From: Candidatus Thalassarchaeaceae archaeon
GTDB taxonomy: Archaea > Thermoplasmatota > Poseidoniia > Poseidoniales > Thalassarchaeaceae
Assembly: GCA_013329905.1 (NCBI GenBank)
Contig: DUJH01000021.1
Location: 57,753-77,848, forward strand
Direction: 5' to 3'
DNA: 20,096 nucleotides
Shown: piece after piece, positions 1 to 6,859 of the stretch
Numbering within the stretch: position 1 is the first letter of the stretch
Layout: each line of letters begins with the position of its first letter
The notes under the pieces: generated by a model
The model's database searches: none
What the model saw: only the letters and a program-made list of their open reading frames with translations
Told to the model about the DNA's origin: nothing
Translations under genes and position numbers: made by a program

Positions 1-501
1 CTCGGACTCTATTACGTGCCGGGAGGAGAAGGCGACCCAACCCCTGCTTACTCATCGATGGAATTCATCATGGTTCAGCTTCCATTCGGCTACATCATCC
101 GCTCAATTCATCATTGGGCGACGCACTTCATGGTGGCTGCTGTGTTTCTTCATATGTGTCGCGTTTATTTCACTGGCGCATACCGAAACCCACGCGAGCT
201 CAACTGGCTCATCGGCGTTGCCTTGATGTTCTTCACCATCTTCTTCGGCTACTCTGGCTACCTACTCCCTTGGGACAGCTTGGCTTTCGGCGCTGCAACA
301 ATTGGAATCAACATGGCAAACTCGACCCCCCTCATCGGAGGGTGGGTCGCAACCGCGATGTTCGCAGGAACATCGCTCTCGGGCCAGACGGTCACGCGCA
401 TGTATTTCCTGCACGTGTTCATCCTACCTGTCGTTGTCACTGCGCTCATTCTGGCACATTTGTTCATCGTCTGGGTTCAAGGTATTGCGGAGCCGCATTG
501 A
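1..501 (+). CDS. Cytochrome b (b6-type N-terminal subunit), 5' end cut by window edge
   Basis: This is the di-heme membrane subunit of a cytochrome bc/b6f-like quinol oxidase complex. The frame is open from base 1, so the start and the first helix or two are outside the window; 166 codons remain. Visible heme-ligand histidines are in SIHHW (codon 37), FLHMC, FLHVF and LAHLF, spaced as in PetB. YRNPRELNW between the second and third helices and GYSGYLLPWD are typical of cytochrome b6. The polypeptide ends right after the helix carrying the fourth histidine, as PetB does, and the missing C-terminal helices are supplied by the next gene, whose start lies 15 bases downstream. An upstream Rieske protein would be expected from family context but cannot be seen. 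Confidence 0.93.
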   Translation, partial: LGLYYVPGGEGDPTPAYSSMEFIMVQLPFGYIIRSIHHWATHFMVAAVFLHMCRVYFTGAYRNPRELNWLIGVALMFFTIFFGYSGYLLPWDSLAFGAATIGINMANSTPLIGGWVATAMFAGTSLSGQTVTRMYFLHVFILPVVVTALILAHLFIVWVQGIAEPH

Positions 502-516
502 TAGAGGGTGTTTGAC

Positions 517-3294
517 ATGGGTATGATCGATAGATTCGGACGCATCGCGGACACATATGTTCGTGAGAAAAGCAGTCTCCTCGAAGCTGAGCAAGAGCGT
601 AAGCGAGTCCATATGGGTCATGCTTTCTGGCCTACTGAGGTCCTGCGAGATTCGATTATCCTAGCAGCGATGATGATGGTTCTGGCATTTTATTGCTGGT
701 TGATTCCCCCGCCGCTGCACAGCGCAGCGGACCCTTTTGCTCAGGCTGGCTTCGTATTCCCTGACTGGTATGTTCTGTTCTCATACGGATATCTACGATG
801 GGGTGAATATCTACCACAATTCGTGATTCCTGCCGGCCCAATCGGTGAGTTCCTTGGATCCCCTGTGATTTCATGGAACGCTGCTTGGTGGGGCGCCTTC
901 CTGACCGGTATTCCAGTCGGTATCCTCGCACTTCCACCTTTCCTTGGGGGCCGTGAGAAGCGCCCAGCCGAGGATCCTTGGTTCGCGACCGCTGGTGCGG
1001 TCTATCTCGCACACGTGTGGTTCATCTCGGTCTTCTCAATCAATATCTTCCTTGAATTATATTCCAAAGACCGCACCGATTACTGTTGGGCGAATTCGCA
1101 TCATGTCTTCGATTGTGGTAGGCAGGCACCTTGGACGGCTGAGGTGTTCAATGCGGTGCCGTGGATTCTCACTGGAATTTTCATCTTCGCCGTGTTGTAT
1201 TTCGGTGTAAGATGGTTCCTCGTCAATTCAATCGGTGCTAGATTGACGCCGAATATGGGCAAGCAAGTAGCAATCGCCTCTATCATCCTAGCCGTATTTA
1301 TCTCCGCAGTTACCTGGCCAATTTACGAAGGAGGCTTCTGGGATTACGGCGGACTTGGCGCGATGGACGATGTAGAGGAGTTGGATACAATGCGCGGCCA
1401 ACCCGCCGACACACTCGTCTACTATGGTAAAGGGGACGATTGGGATAATTGGGGCGACGAGTGCCTTACTTTCTCAGATTCTTCTGAGCTCGGAGTCTGG
1501 TCAAGTTTAGACGAAGACGAAGACCACGCCAAATGGTGCGTCATCCCTGCGGAACATTGGACGAATTGGAGGGTCTTCCAGCCGACTCAGAGCACCCTCA
1601 TCGACTTCGAGGGAGTCAATGGGCATGACGATATCGAAAGTGGTCGCAACGCTGCTGGCGGCTCATTCGAATACGATGGTAATGTAGACTCGACAAGTAT
1701 CGAACATTCGTGGACTGATGTCATGCACATCGAAGACATTGGTTTGTCAAGCGTCTTCGTCGATGTCGGTTGCAACTTCCGTACGACTATGCGCGGCGCT
1801 GGCAGCCACACTCAGGATCTCAGTATCAGCAATGACGCGGGAACGGTTCTGTGGTCTGCAGATGGCGAATGTGGTAGCACCACTCTAAAACTCGCACCAG
1901 GCAATTACAATCTCGAATACAGCATCTCTTCGAGCGATGTCAACGAGACCGTGACAATGATCACCGACTTCTCGGCTAAAGCCTTCCAACCACTCCTACT
2001 CGACGCGGATGGAGCAGCCGCAAACCGTGCTGACCTACCTGCCGGAACTGACCTCGAGACGATGAGCCTTGAGAATCCAACCTTCCAGAAGAATCCGAAG
2101 AGCCTTGATGCCAAGTTGATCTACTCAATGTTCGTCCCGTGCCTTGGAATCGGTGCCATCGTCTTCATGCTGATGCGCAGTATGGCACGCGGCTACGAAT
2201 GGGAAATGAACAAGTGCTACGGCTGTGACCTTTGTGATGACGCTTGTCCAGTTCGCCTCTTCAACGCCGGAGACAAACTCAACATCATCTACAACACATG
2301 GAATAACGAAGATGACGGCGTTCCATTGTACTCTTGCCTGACCTGTACCGCTTGCACCAACGCCTGCCCGCAATTGGTCGATTATGACTCATACGTCGAT
2401 ATTCGCCGTAACCTGATTGTCGGCGGCCCGCCGGCCGCCGAAATCCCCCACTCAATCCTCCAAGCAGTATTGGCCGCAGAGGCGGAGGAAGACGCGGACT
2501 CAGCATTCATTCCAATTGATGAGTACCCAATCGACTCAAGCGTGGGCTACTACCCAGGCTGCGTCGATTACATCGACCAAGAGATGATCTTCAGCCATGT
2601 CAATGAGGGAGAAATGAACCTCGGAGAAACGACGACTGCCGCATTCACTATCTTCGATGAGATGGGGAAGGATGTCACTTACCTCGGTCGAGACTTCCTA
2701 AAGTGCTGTGGGCACGATCAGAAGTGGCAAGGAATGACGGAAGTCTTCGAGAAGCTCAAGGCCTACAATCAGAAGAAACTGGGAGACAGCGGAATCGATA
2801 CCCTAGTCACATCGTGCGCAGAGTGCTTCCGCACCTTTGCAATGGATTACGAACTCGAGGACATGAAGGTCATGCACACGACCGAATATCTCATCGAGAA
2901 TGGCTTCGACATGGATCTCGCTACCCCCGAGGATATCACTGTCACCTACCACGACCCCTGCCGACTGGGCCGTCAGATGAATATCTACGAAGAGCCGCGC
3001 AACCTCGTTCGCGCGATTGATGGTGTGGAACTGGTCGAGATGGAACACACCGGCGAGGATGCCCTTTGCTGCGGTGTATCTAGCATGATGTCTTGTAACG
3101 AGAACAGCAGGGCTCTGCGCCTAGAGCGCTTCGACGAAGTAAAGGCGACAGGTGCTGAAATTATGCTCACAAGTTGCCCGAAGTGCGTCAGTCACTTCGA
3201 GTGCCTCAAGTTCGAAGGTGACCCAAGACACGACTTCGAGATCCTTGACGTCGTCTCCTTCCTAGCGCGGCAAATCGACGCAAAGCGCCAGTGA
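517..3294 (+). CDS. Cytochrome b subunit IV / extracytoplasmic beta domain / HdrD-like CCG iron-sulfur fusion
   Basis: This single 925-codon frame joins three modules. Residues about 40-265 carry a PetD-like region with five likely membrane helices and PDWY at 82-85, matching the PEWY quinol-oxidation (Qo) motif. Residues about 270-530 form a soluble Asp/Glu/Ser-rich, beta-looking domain that I do not recognise. After another helix (about 533-553) comes a module like HdrD/GlpC: two CxxCxxCxxxCP 4Fe-4S motifs (CYGCDLCDDACP, CLTCTACTNACP) and two CCG domains (CCG at about 730 with TSCAEC, CCG at about 851 with TSCPKC). Helix count puts PDWY and the beta domain outside and the iron-sulfur module inside, a consistent topology. 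ATG 517 is chosen because GAGGGTG sits just upstream; GTG 508 is the alternative. The role is inferred: electron transfer between quinol and a cytoplasmic disulfide, thiol or ferredoxin partner. The substrate is unknown. Confidence 0.88.
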   Translation: MGMIDRFGRIADTYVREKSSLLEAEQERKRVHMGHAFWPTEVLRDSIILAAMMMVLAFYCWLIPPPLHSAADPFAQAGFVFPDWYVLFSYGYLRWGEYLPQFVIPAGPIGEFLGSPVISWNAAWWGAFLTGIPVGILALPPFLGGREKRPAEDPWFATAGAVYLAHVWFISVFSINIFLELYSKDRTDYCWANSHHVFDCGRQAPWTAEVFNAVPWILTGIFIFAVLYFGVRWFLVNSIGARLTPNMGKQVAIASIILAVFISAVTWPIYEGGFWDYGGLGAMDDVEELDTMRGQPADTLVYYGKGDDWDNWGDECLTFSDSSELGVWSSLDEDEDHAKWCVIPAEHWTNWRVFQPTQSTLIDFEGVNGHDDIESGRNAAGGSFEYDGNVDSTSIEHSWTDVMHIEDIGLSSVFVDVGCNFRTTMRGAGSHTQDLSISNDAGTVLWSADGECGSTTLKLAPGNYNLEYSISSSDVNETVTMITDFSAKAFQPLLLDADGAAANRADLPAGTDLETMSLENPTFQKNPKSLDAKLIYSMFVPCLGIGAIVFMLMRSMARGYEWEMNKCYGCDLCDDACPVRLFNAGDKLNIIYNTWNNEDDGVPLYSCLTCTACTNACPQLVDYDSYVDIRRNLIVGGPPAAEIPHSILQAVLAAEAEEDADSAFIPIDEYPIDSSVGYYPGCVDYIDQEMIFSHVNEGEMNLGETTTAAFTIFDEMGKDVTYLGRDFLKCCGHDQKWQGMTEVFEKLKAYNQKKLGDSGIDTLVTSCAECFRTFAMDYELEDMKVMHTTEYLIENGFDMDLATPEDITVTYHDPCRLGRQMNIYEEPRNLVRAIDGVELVEMEHTGEDALCCGVSSMMSCNENSRALRLERFDEVKATGAEIMLTSCPKCVSHFECLKFEGDPRHDFEILDVVSFLARQIDAKRQ

Positions 3295-3382
3295 GAGTCT
3301 AGAACCCTTGATTGGGGAGTCAGGAAATCTGACTGGCGGCGACCGCAGCCTTGAGAAGTCAGAGCCGGCAGCATCGATTCGG

Positions 3383-3715
3383 ATGACTGATATCCCCGAC
3401 CTCGCTGCTCGCCGAGCGAGCGAACAACGTCGCATTCGCATGATGATGAATGCAATGCGCGCAGAGGAGAGAGCGAAACTGAAGGGCGGAGAAGATGCAG
3501 TAGCGTGGGTGAAGGAGGAGTTATGCATTGGTTGTGACCAATGTATGATAGTCTGCGATGACGATGCGATTGAACTCTTCGACACCCCTTTAGCAAGTCC
3601 CATCATGAACGTCGACGTCAACCGTAAAGCACGCGTACTGCGCGACCCCTGCACCGGTTGCAAACTCTGCGTCCTTGCTTGCCCCACAGACGCGATATTA
3701 ATGATCGATAGGTGA
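3383..3715 (+). CDS. Dicluster (2x 4Fe-4S) ferredoxin-like protein
   Basis: A 110-residue cytoplasmic protein with a basic, helical N-terminus (rich in Arg, Met and Ala) followed by two 4Fe-4S motifs, CIGCDQCMIVC and CTGCKLCVLACP. The first motif lacks the usual proline after its fourth cysteine. ATG 3383 gives a compact protein starting MTDIPDL; the frame stays open upstream to a TTG at 3308, which would add 25 residues, and no strong ribosome binding site decides between them. It follows the cytochrome b/HdrD fusion by 88 bases and is followed after 4 bases by a small membrane protein, so it probably belongs to the same operon. By inference it passes electrons to or from the HdrD-like module. 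A soluble ferredoxin for other enzymes is the alternative. Confidence 0.82.
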   Translation: MTDIPDLAARRASEQRRIRMMMNAMRAEERAKLKGGEDAVAWVKEELCIGCDQCMIVCDDDAIELFDTPLASPIMNVDVNRKARVLRDPCTGCKLCVLACPTDAILMIDR

Positions 3716-3719
3716 TCAA

Positions 3720-4034
3720 ATGGAGAAAGAAGACCCTGTGAGATTTGGCGCTGAATTCGGGCCAAAGAGAACCGAAAATTCGACAGGAGTTTCTCTTGGA
3801 ACCTTCAAGAATTTGGTATGGGTTTCCAATCTTGGCGGGCTTCTTCTTGTAGCGATTGGGCTTGAATTGATTATGGTTCAACAGCAATTCTACCTCGGGG
3901 TTGCTGCGATTGTCGGTGGAGTTGCTGTTGCTCTTTTCCCTTCGAATTACGAGATTGTCGGGATGGAAGCAATTCAGGGCGGAAATGACCCCGCTGAAAT
4001 TGACGAAAATTCGTCAGCGGACGATGAATCCTAA
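3720..4034 (+). CDS. Small two-helix membrane protein of the respiratory cluster
   Basis: A 104-residue protein not recognised as a named family. It has a charged N-terminus (MEKEDPVRFG), two hydrophobic segments (about residues 32-52 and 57-74) separated by a short VQQQ turn, and an acidic Asn/Asp/Glu/Ser-rich tail. The short loop and charges suggest a hairpin with both ends on one side of the membrane. AGGTGATC just ahead of the ATG overlaps the stop region of the ferredoxin-like gene, so the two are probably translated together. The position suggests an accessory subunit or assembly factor of the cytochrome b/HdrD complex; that is inference from context only. Confidence 0.7.
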   Translation: MEKEDPVRFGAEFGPKRTENSTGVSLGTFKNLVWVSNLGGLLLVAIGLELIMVQQQFYLGVAAIVGGVAVALFPSNYEIVGMEAIQGGNDPAEIDENSSADDES

Positions 4035-4093
4035 GCTGAGTTTTTCCGACCGCGGGCGATAAGGTCAAGGGCTCTGAATTCTAGATTGGAAAT

Positions 4094-4579
4094 ATGGTCC
4101 GAGATTGGGTAGAGACACCGATCGGCGCGATTCACTTCGAAGCTACAGATACTGGATTGTCTAAAGTCGGATGGGGCGAGGTGCGGCGGAGTGAGGTCTC
4201 AAATGAGCACCTCGATGCGGCGAAGAATTGGACTCTAGAATACTTCGCCGGGTCAAATGCACCATTCCCTCGACTCGACGAATCCAATCTAACTCCCTTC
4301 CAAACACAGGTACTGCGCTCTCTTGTTCGTGAAGCGGGATTCGGCAAAACAGTGTCTTATGCTGGGTTGGCCGCAGGAGCGGGGCATCCTGGAGCGAGCA
4401 GGGCCGTTGGATCGGTAATGGCGATGAATCCCTGGCCCCTGCTCGTGCCGTGCCACCGTGTGGTTCGAAGCGACCGCGTCATCGGAAATTACAGTGGAGA
4501 AGGTGGTCCAGCGACAAAGATTCGCCTTCTTCTTCATGAAGGTCAGAAATTCGACAATGCTGGACGCATCGCCAATTAA
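4094..4579 (+). CDS. ogt: Methylated-DNA--protein-cysteine methyltransferase (O6-alkylguanine repair)
   Basis: A suicide DNA-repair enzyme that moves the alkyl group from O6-alkylguanine to its own cysteine. The 161-residue protein carries the family signature PCHRVV with the acceptor cysteine at residue 120, preceded by a helix-turn-helix region (TPFQTQVLRSL, then GKTVSYAGLA) and AVGSVMAMNPWPLLVPCH, and followed by GNYSGEGG and KIRLLLHE. The N-terminal part (about 1-60) is short and poorly conserved, as in small archaeal and bacterial Ogt proteins. It lies 59 bases after the respiratory cluster and has no functional tie to it. Its 3' end converges on a short minus-strand gene with 22 bases between the stops. 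Confidence 0.93.
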   Translation: MVRDWVETPIGAIHFEATDTGLSKVGWGEVRRSEVSNEHLDAAKNWTLEYFAGSNAPFPRLDESNLTPFQTQVLRSLVREAGFGKTVSYAGLAAGAGHPGASRAVGSVMAMNPWPLLVPCHRVVRSDRVIGNYSGEGGPATKIRLLLHEGQKFDNAGRIAN

Positions 4580-4601
4580 TGTAGCAGATGCGAAGGCAGC
4601 A

Positions 4602-4721
4602 TCACCAATATGCGATGAAGATCGCAAAGGAGGCCACAGAAGCAAGAGTCCAGATGAATATGTAGAAATTCTGGGAGATTGGGGAGGCGATGATGCCTCC
4701 GGTTTCCTCTGACTCAGCCAT
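4602..4721 (-). CDS. 39-residue single-helix membrane protein (short ORF)
   Basis: Reading the minus strand gives ATG at 4721 and TGA at 4602-4604, with 39 codons. The N-terminal part (MAESEETGGIIASP) is acidic and polar. The rest, from about residue 19 to the end, is one hydrophobic helix rich in Phe, Ile, Ala and Trp, with FIWTLASVASFAIF at its core and ending in AYW. That composition is what a real tail-anchored micropeptide looks like and is unlikely in an antisense shadow; the overlapping plus-strand frame is mostly the shadow of ogt. ATTTACAA about 37 bases upstream could be a TATA-like element. No family is recognised. A small subunit of a membrane complex is possible, but nothing nearby shows which one. 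Confidence 0.55.
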   Translation of the reverse strand: MAESEETGGIIASPISQNFYIFIWTLASVASFAIFIAYW

Positions 4722-4779
4722 CTGTATCGAACCTTCGAGACGAAATCGGGTTGTAAATGTGACTGCCTAACACATGTGC

Positions 4780-4804
4780 GTGAGGCAAGCTATTGCTCCC
4801 TCAC
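4780..4804 (-). terminator. Hairpin at the end of the mutase/MeaB/kinase operon
   Basis: GTGAGG (4780-4785) pairs with CCTCAC (4799-4804), with an inner AGC/GCT pairing, right at the stop codon of the membrane kinase gene. There is no T-run after it, so it may be a stability or termination element rather than a classical terminator. Confidence 0.25.
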
Positions 4805-5436
4805 ATAAGTGGATGTAGCAATAGTAGCGCAATCAATGGGAAGAGAATCATAGTAGCATTATCGTCTATCCAACTCACTCGGGGAACCTCGCCAGCGACG
4901 GTTAGCGGAGCGAGGAGAACAGCGACTAGAAATGGCGTTGAGAAGAGTGCCACGCTACCCATCCAAATCGTGTAAGAGACTGCCAAACCAACGAGGACTG
5001 CCGATTGCATGCCCATCTTGGCTCGCTTTACCTCGCCCATGATTGGATCGACGAATGTTAAACCGCAGATGATGGGTATCGTGTACTTCCCTGCCTCGAG
5101 ACCCTCACCCTCTTGGGGTGCAAGAATCAGAGTCAGACATACTGCTACTGCACCCCAGGCTAGCGCGCTGACTTGCTTTGCTTCGTATTCGCGCTGGCCG
5201 ATGATGATGATTCCGAACTTGATGCGGATTACTTCGATAACGATGAAAAATACTGCAACCGCGATGACGAAATCGCTCGGAGTCATCGACACCTTTCCGG
5301 CGATGGAGTCGCCCCAGAGATGGTAAGCGAAGGGGATGACGCACATTCCAACATGTGTTAATCGCCGAAACCAATGGCCACCGGCGCCACCGACCGAATG
5401 TTCTGCATGATCGATGTCGACTGGGATGGCATCCAT
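4801..5436 (-). CDS. Polytopic membrane protein resembling dolichol/phytol kinase
   Basis: A 211-residue protein with about six to seven hydrophobic segments. Near the N-terminus is RRLTHVGM, like the RK-x-x-H-x-G motif of CTP-dependent polyprenol/phytol kinases (SEC59/VTE5 type). FVDPIMGEVKR in a cytoplasmic loop resembles their GDP-x(n)-G-(R/K) loop. Known members phosphorylate dolichol, phytol or geranylgeraniol, so a role in isoprenoid lipid salvage or glycosylation carriers is plausible, but the match is only by short motifs. The start ATG is 4 bases after the meaB stop, so the gene is the last of the mutase subunit/MeaB operon. An unrelated membrane protein cannot be excluded. Confidence 0.5.
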   Translation of the reverse strand: MDAIPVDIDHAEHSVGGAGGHWFRRLTHVGMCVIPFAYHLWGDSIAGKVSMTPSDFVIAVAVFFIVIEVIRIKFGIIIIGQREYEAKQVSALAWGAVAVCLTLILAPQEGEGLEAGKYTIPIICGLTFVDPIMGEVKRAKMGMQSAVLVGLAVSYTIWMGSVALFSTPFLVAVLLAPLTVAGEVPRVSWIDDNATMILFPLIALLLLHPLM

Positions 5437-5440
5437 TGAC

Positions 5441-6310
5441 TCAAACCCCCTTCCTGATTTGTTCGACCGCTTGAGACAGCGTCATGCTTCCGGTCTCAAG
5501 CGCGGCGAGAGTGGATTCGATATTTGGTGAAGAGAGGAGAGTTGAATCCCACGCTGAGATTAGGCGCTCTCGCACGCGTAGACTCTCTCGTCCTTTGGTA
5601 GTCGTGGTGTGTGAGAGGGCTTCGATTATCTCTTCGACACCATCGCCTGAATGAGCTGAAACTAGCAATACCTCGGGCGTGTTCTCATCGGCTCCAACCG
5701 AGAGAGCTGTTCTAACCGCGTTTGCGGCCCGCTCAGCGTCTGGAAGATCGGACTTATTGATGGCTATGAGGTCAGCAAGTTCCATGATTCCGGCCTTCTC
5801 GGCTTGGATGATATCTCCACGGTCGGGGCCGTCGACGAGGAGGATTCTGTCAGCGAAGGCAACGACCCGAATTTCCGCTTGACCCGCGCCGACCGTCTCG
5901 ATGACGATGTTCTGCCAGCCACAAGCTGCGAGTACATCGACCATCGGCGTCAAACAATCCATCAGACCCCCTGGGTGATTACGGGTAGCCAACGAACGGA
6001 CATAGACGAGATCGGATGAATCGGCATTGCTCATCCTCATTCGGTCTCCAAGGAGAGCTCCGCCGCTCCGAGGAGAAGAGGGGTCAACTGCAAGCACAGC
6101 AATCGATTCACCTCTCTCAGTCCAGACATCGATCATCCGTCCGATGAGTGAGGACTTGCCAACACCGGGTGGTCCAGTTATCCCGAGTGATGTGCCAGAG
6201 CCACCTTCGACAGGGGATTCTCCACCTTCCTCGATATGACTGAGTAGCCTTGAGAGTGAACGTCGATCGCCCGAGCGAGCCTGTTCGAGGAGTTCTGCGG
6301 CATCGCTCAC
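5441..6310 (-). CDS. meaB: Methylmalonyl-CoA mutase-associated GTPase MeaB (ArgK family)
   Basis: A G3E-type P-loop GTPase chaperone that guards and reloads the adenosylcobalamin cofactor of methylmalonyl-CoA mutase. The 289-residue protein shows Walker A GPPGVGKS at 46-53, LAVDPSSPRSGGALLGDR, the switch/base region ETVGAGQAE, DGPDRGDIIQAEKAGIME, and the guanine-specificity motif NKSD at 185-188; all are typical of MeaB/ArgK. GTG 6310 is chosen because it overlaps the stop of the upstream mutase subunit by 4 bases (GTGA) and GAGGCAGGG lies ahead; the frame could also begin at GTG 6319. Its tight coupling to the cobalamin-binding subunit supports the assignment over a lysine/arginine/ornithine transport kinase, the old ArgK label. 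Confidence 0.95.
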   Translation of the reverse strand: MSDAAELLEQARSGDRRSLSRLLSHIEEGGESPVEGGSGTSLGITGPPGVGKSSLIGRMIDVWTERGESIAVLAVDPSSPRSGGALLGDRMRMSNADSSDLVYVRSLATRNHPGGLMDCLTPMVDVLAACGWQNIVIETVGAGQAEIRVVAFADRILLVDGPDRGDIIQAEKAGIMELADLIAINKSDLPDAERAANAVRTALSVGADENTPEVLLVSAHSGDGVEEIIEALSHTTTTKGRESLRVRERLISAWDSTLLSSPNIESTLAALETGSMTLSQAVEQIRKGV

Positions 6311-6741
6311 CAATGCCACCCTGCCTCTTCACCAACTCCCCTAGGCTCGCCCGCTTCAGCTCGCTGTTCGAGAGTTACCAAAAACTCGAGAATCTCCGAT
6401 GTTGTTGTCCCTGGGCCGAATACCGCCCTAACCCCGTCCTCGTACAACACGGACCTATCTTGTTCGGGAATAATTCCGCCTGCGAAGACTACTACGTCGC
6501 CCATGCCAGCTTCTCGTAAGCCCTCACATACGCGTGGAATCAGAACAGCATGGGCACCAGAAAGTGATGACAGTCCGACCGCCGCAGCATCCTCATCCAT
6601 GACTATACGCACAATCTCAGCCGGAGTGCGGCGCAATCCTGTGTAGATCACCTCGTGGCCCCCGTCTCTGAGAGCTCTGGCGATGACCTTGGCACCCCTG
6701 TCATGCCCGTCGAGTCCGGGTTTGGCTACTACTATCCGCAT
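6307..6741 (-). CDS. Methylmalonyl-CoA mutase, cobalamin-binding (small) subunit
   Basis: Binds adenosylcobalamin for the isomerisation of (R)-methylmalonyl-CoA to succinyl-CoA. The 144-residue Rossmann-like domain begins MRIVVAKPGLDGHDRGAKV. It has the D-x-H-x-x-G motif with the cobalt-ligand His13, the S-x-L motif in SSLSGAH, and GG in FAGGIIP. Single-domain small subunits of about 140 residues are normal in archaea, with the catalytic large subunit encoded separately; it is not in this window. ATG 6741 fits the family N-terminus; a TTG at 6783 would add 14 residues not expected in the family. The 3' end overlaps meaB. The gene is divergent from the acyl-CoA carboxylase genes, which make its substrate. 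Confidence 0.95.
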   Translation of the reverse strand: MRIVVAKPGLDGHDRGAKVIARALRDGGHEVIYTGLRRTPAEIVRIVMDEDAAAVGLSSLSGAHAVLIPRVCEGLREAGMGDVVVFAGGIIPEQDRSVLYEDGVRAVFGPGTTTSEILEFLVTLEQRAEAGEPRGVGEEAGWHW

Positions 6742-6831
6742 GTTACGGCCGATTGACGCACTCCTCTGATGGCCTTCAAGCAACCGATTGCGGTATTCGT
6801 CGTAGTGGCGTCTGATGAGGAATGCTCATGG

Positions 6832-6844
6832 GCGGCTTAGCCGC
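6832..6844. promoter_or_regulatory. 13-bp inverted repeat in the divergent mutase/carboxylase intergenic region
   Basis: GCGGC-TTA-GCCGC is a perfect palindrome ending 15 bases before the carboxylase ATG, inside the 118-bp space between two divergent, metabolically linked operons. It could be an operator that represses the carboxylase operon, or chance. I see no clear TATA element for either direction. Confidence 0.25.
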
Positions 6845-6859
6845 GTTGCGTAGCATACC

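Noticed and set aside
517..3294. Reading the HdrD-like module as evidence of a methanogen
   Set aside because: CCG domains occur widely in quinone and lactate/glycolate oxidoreductases, and no methanogenesis genes are present; the fused bc-type cytochrome argues for a quinone-based chain.
3262..3765. A 167-codon minus-strand frame opposite the ferredoxin-like gene
   Set aside because: The plus strand shows two clear 4Fe-4S motifs over the same bases; the minus frame has low-complexity Ser/Arg composition and no motif.
4458..4712. An 84-codon plus-strand frame overlapping the end of ogt
   Set aside because: Its first half is an out-of-frame copy of ogt and its second half is antisense to the more convincing 39-codon membrane ORF; no ribosome binding site is seen.
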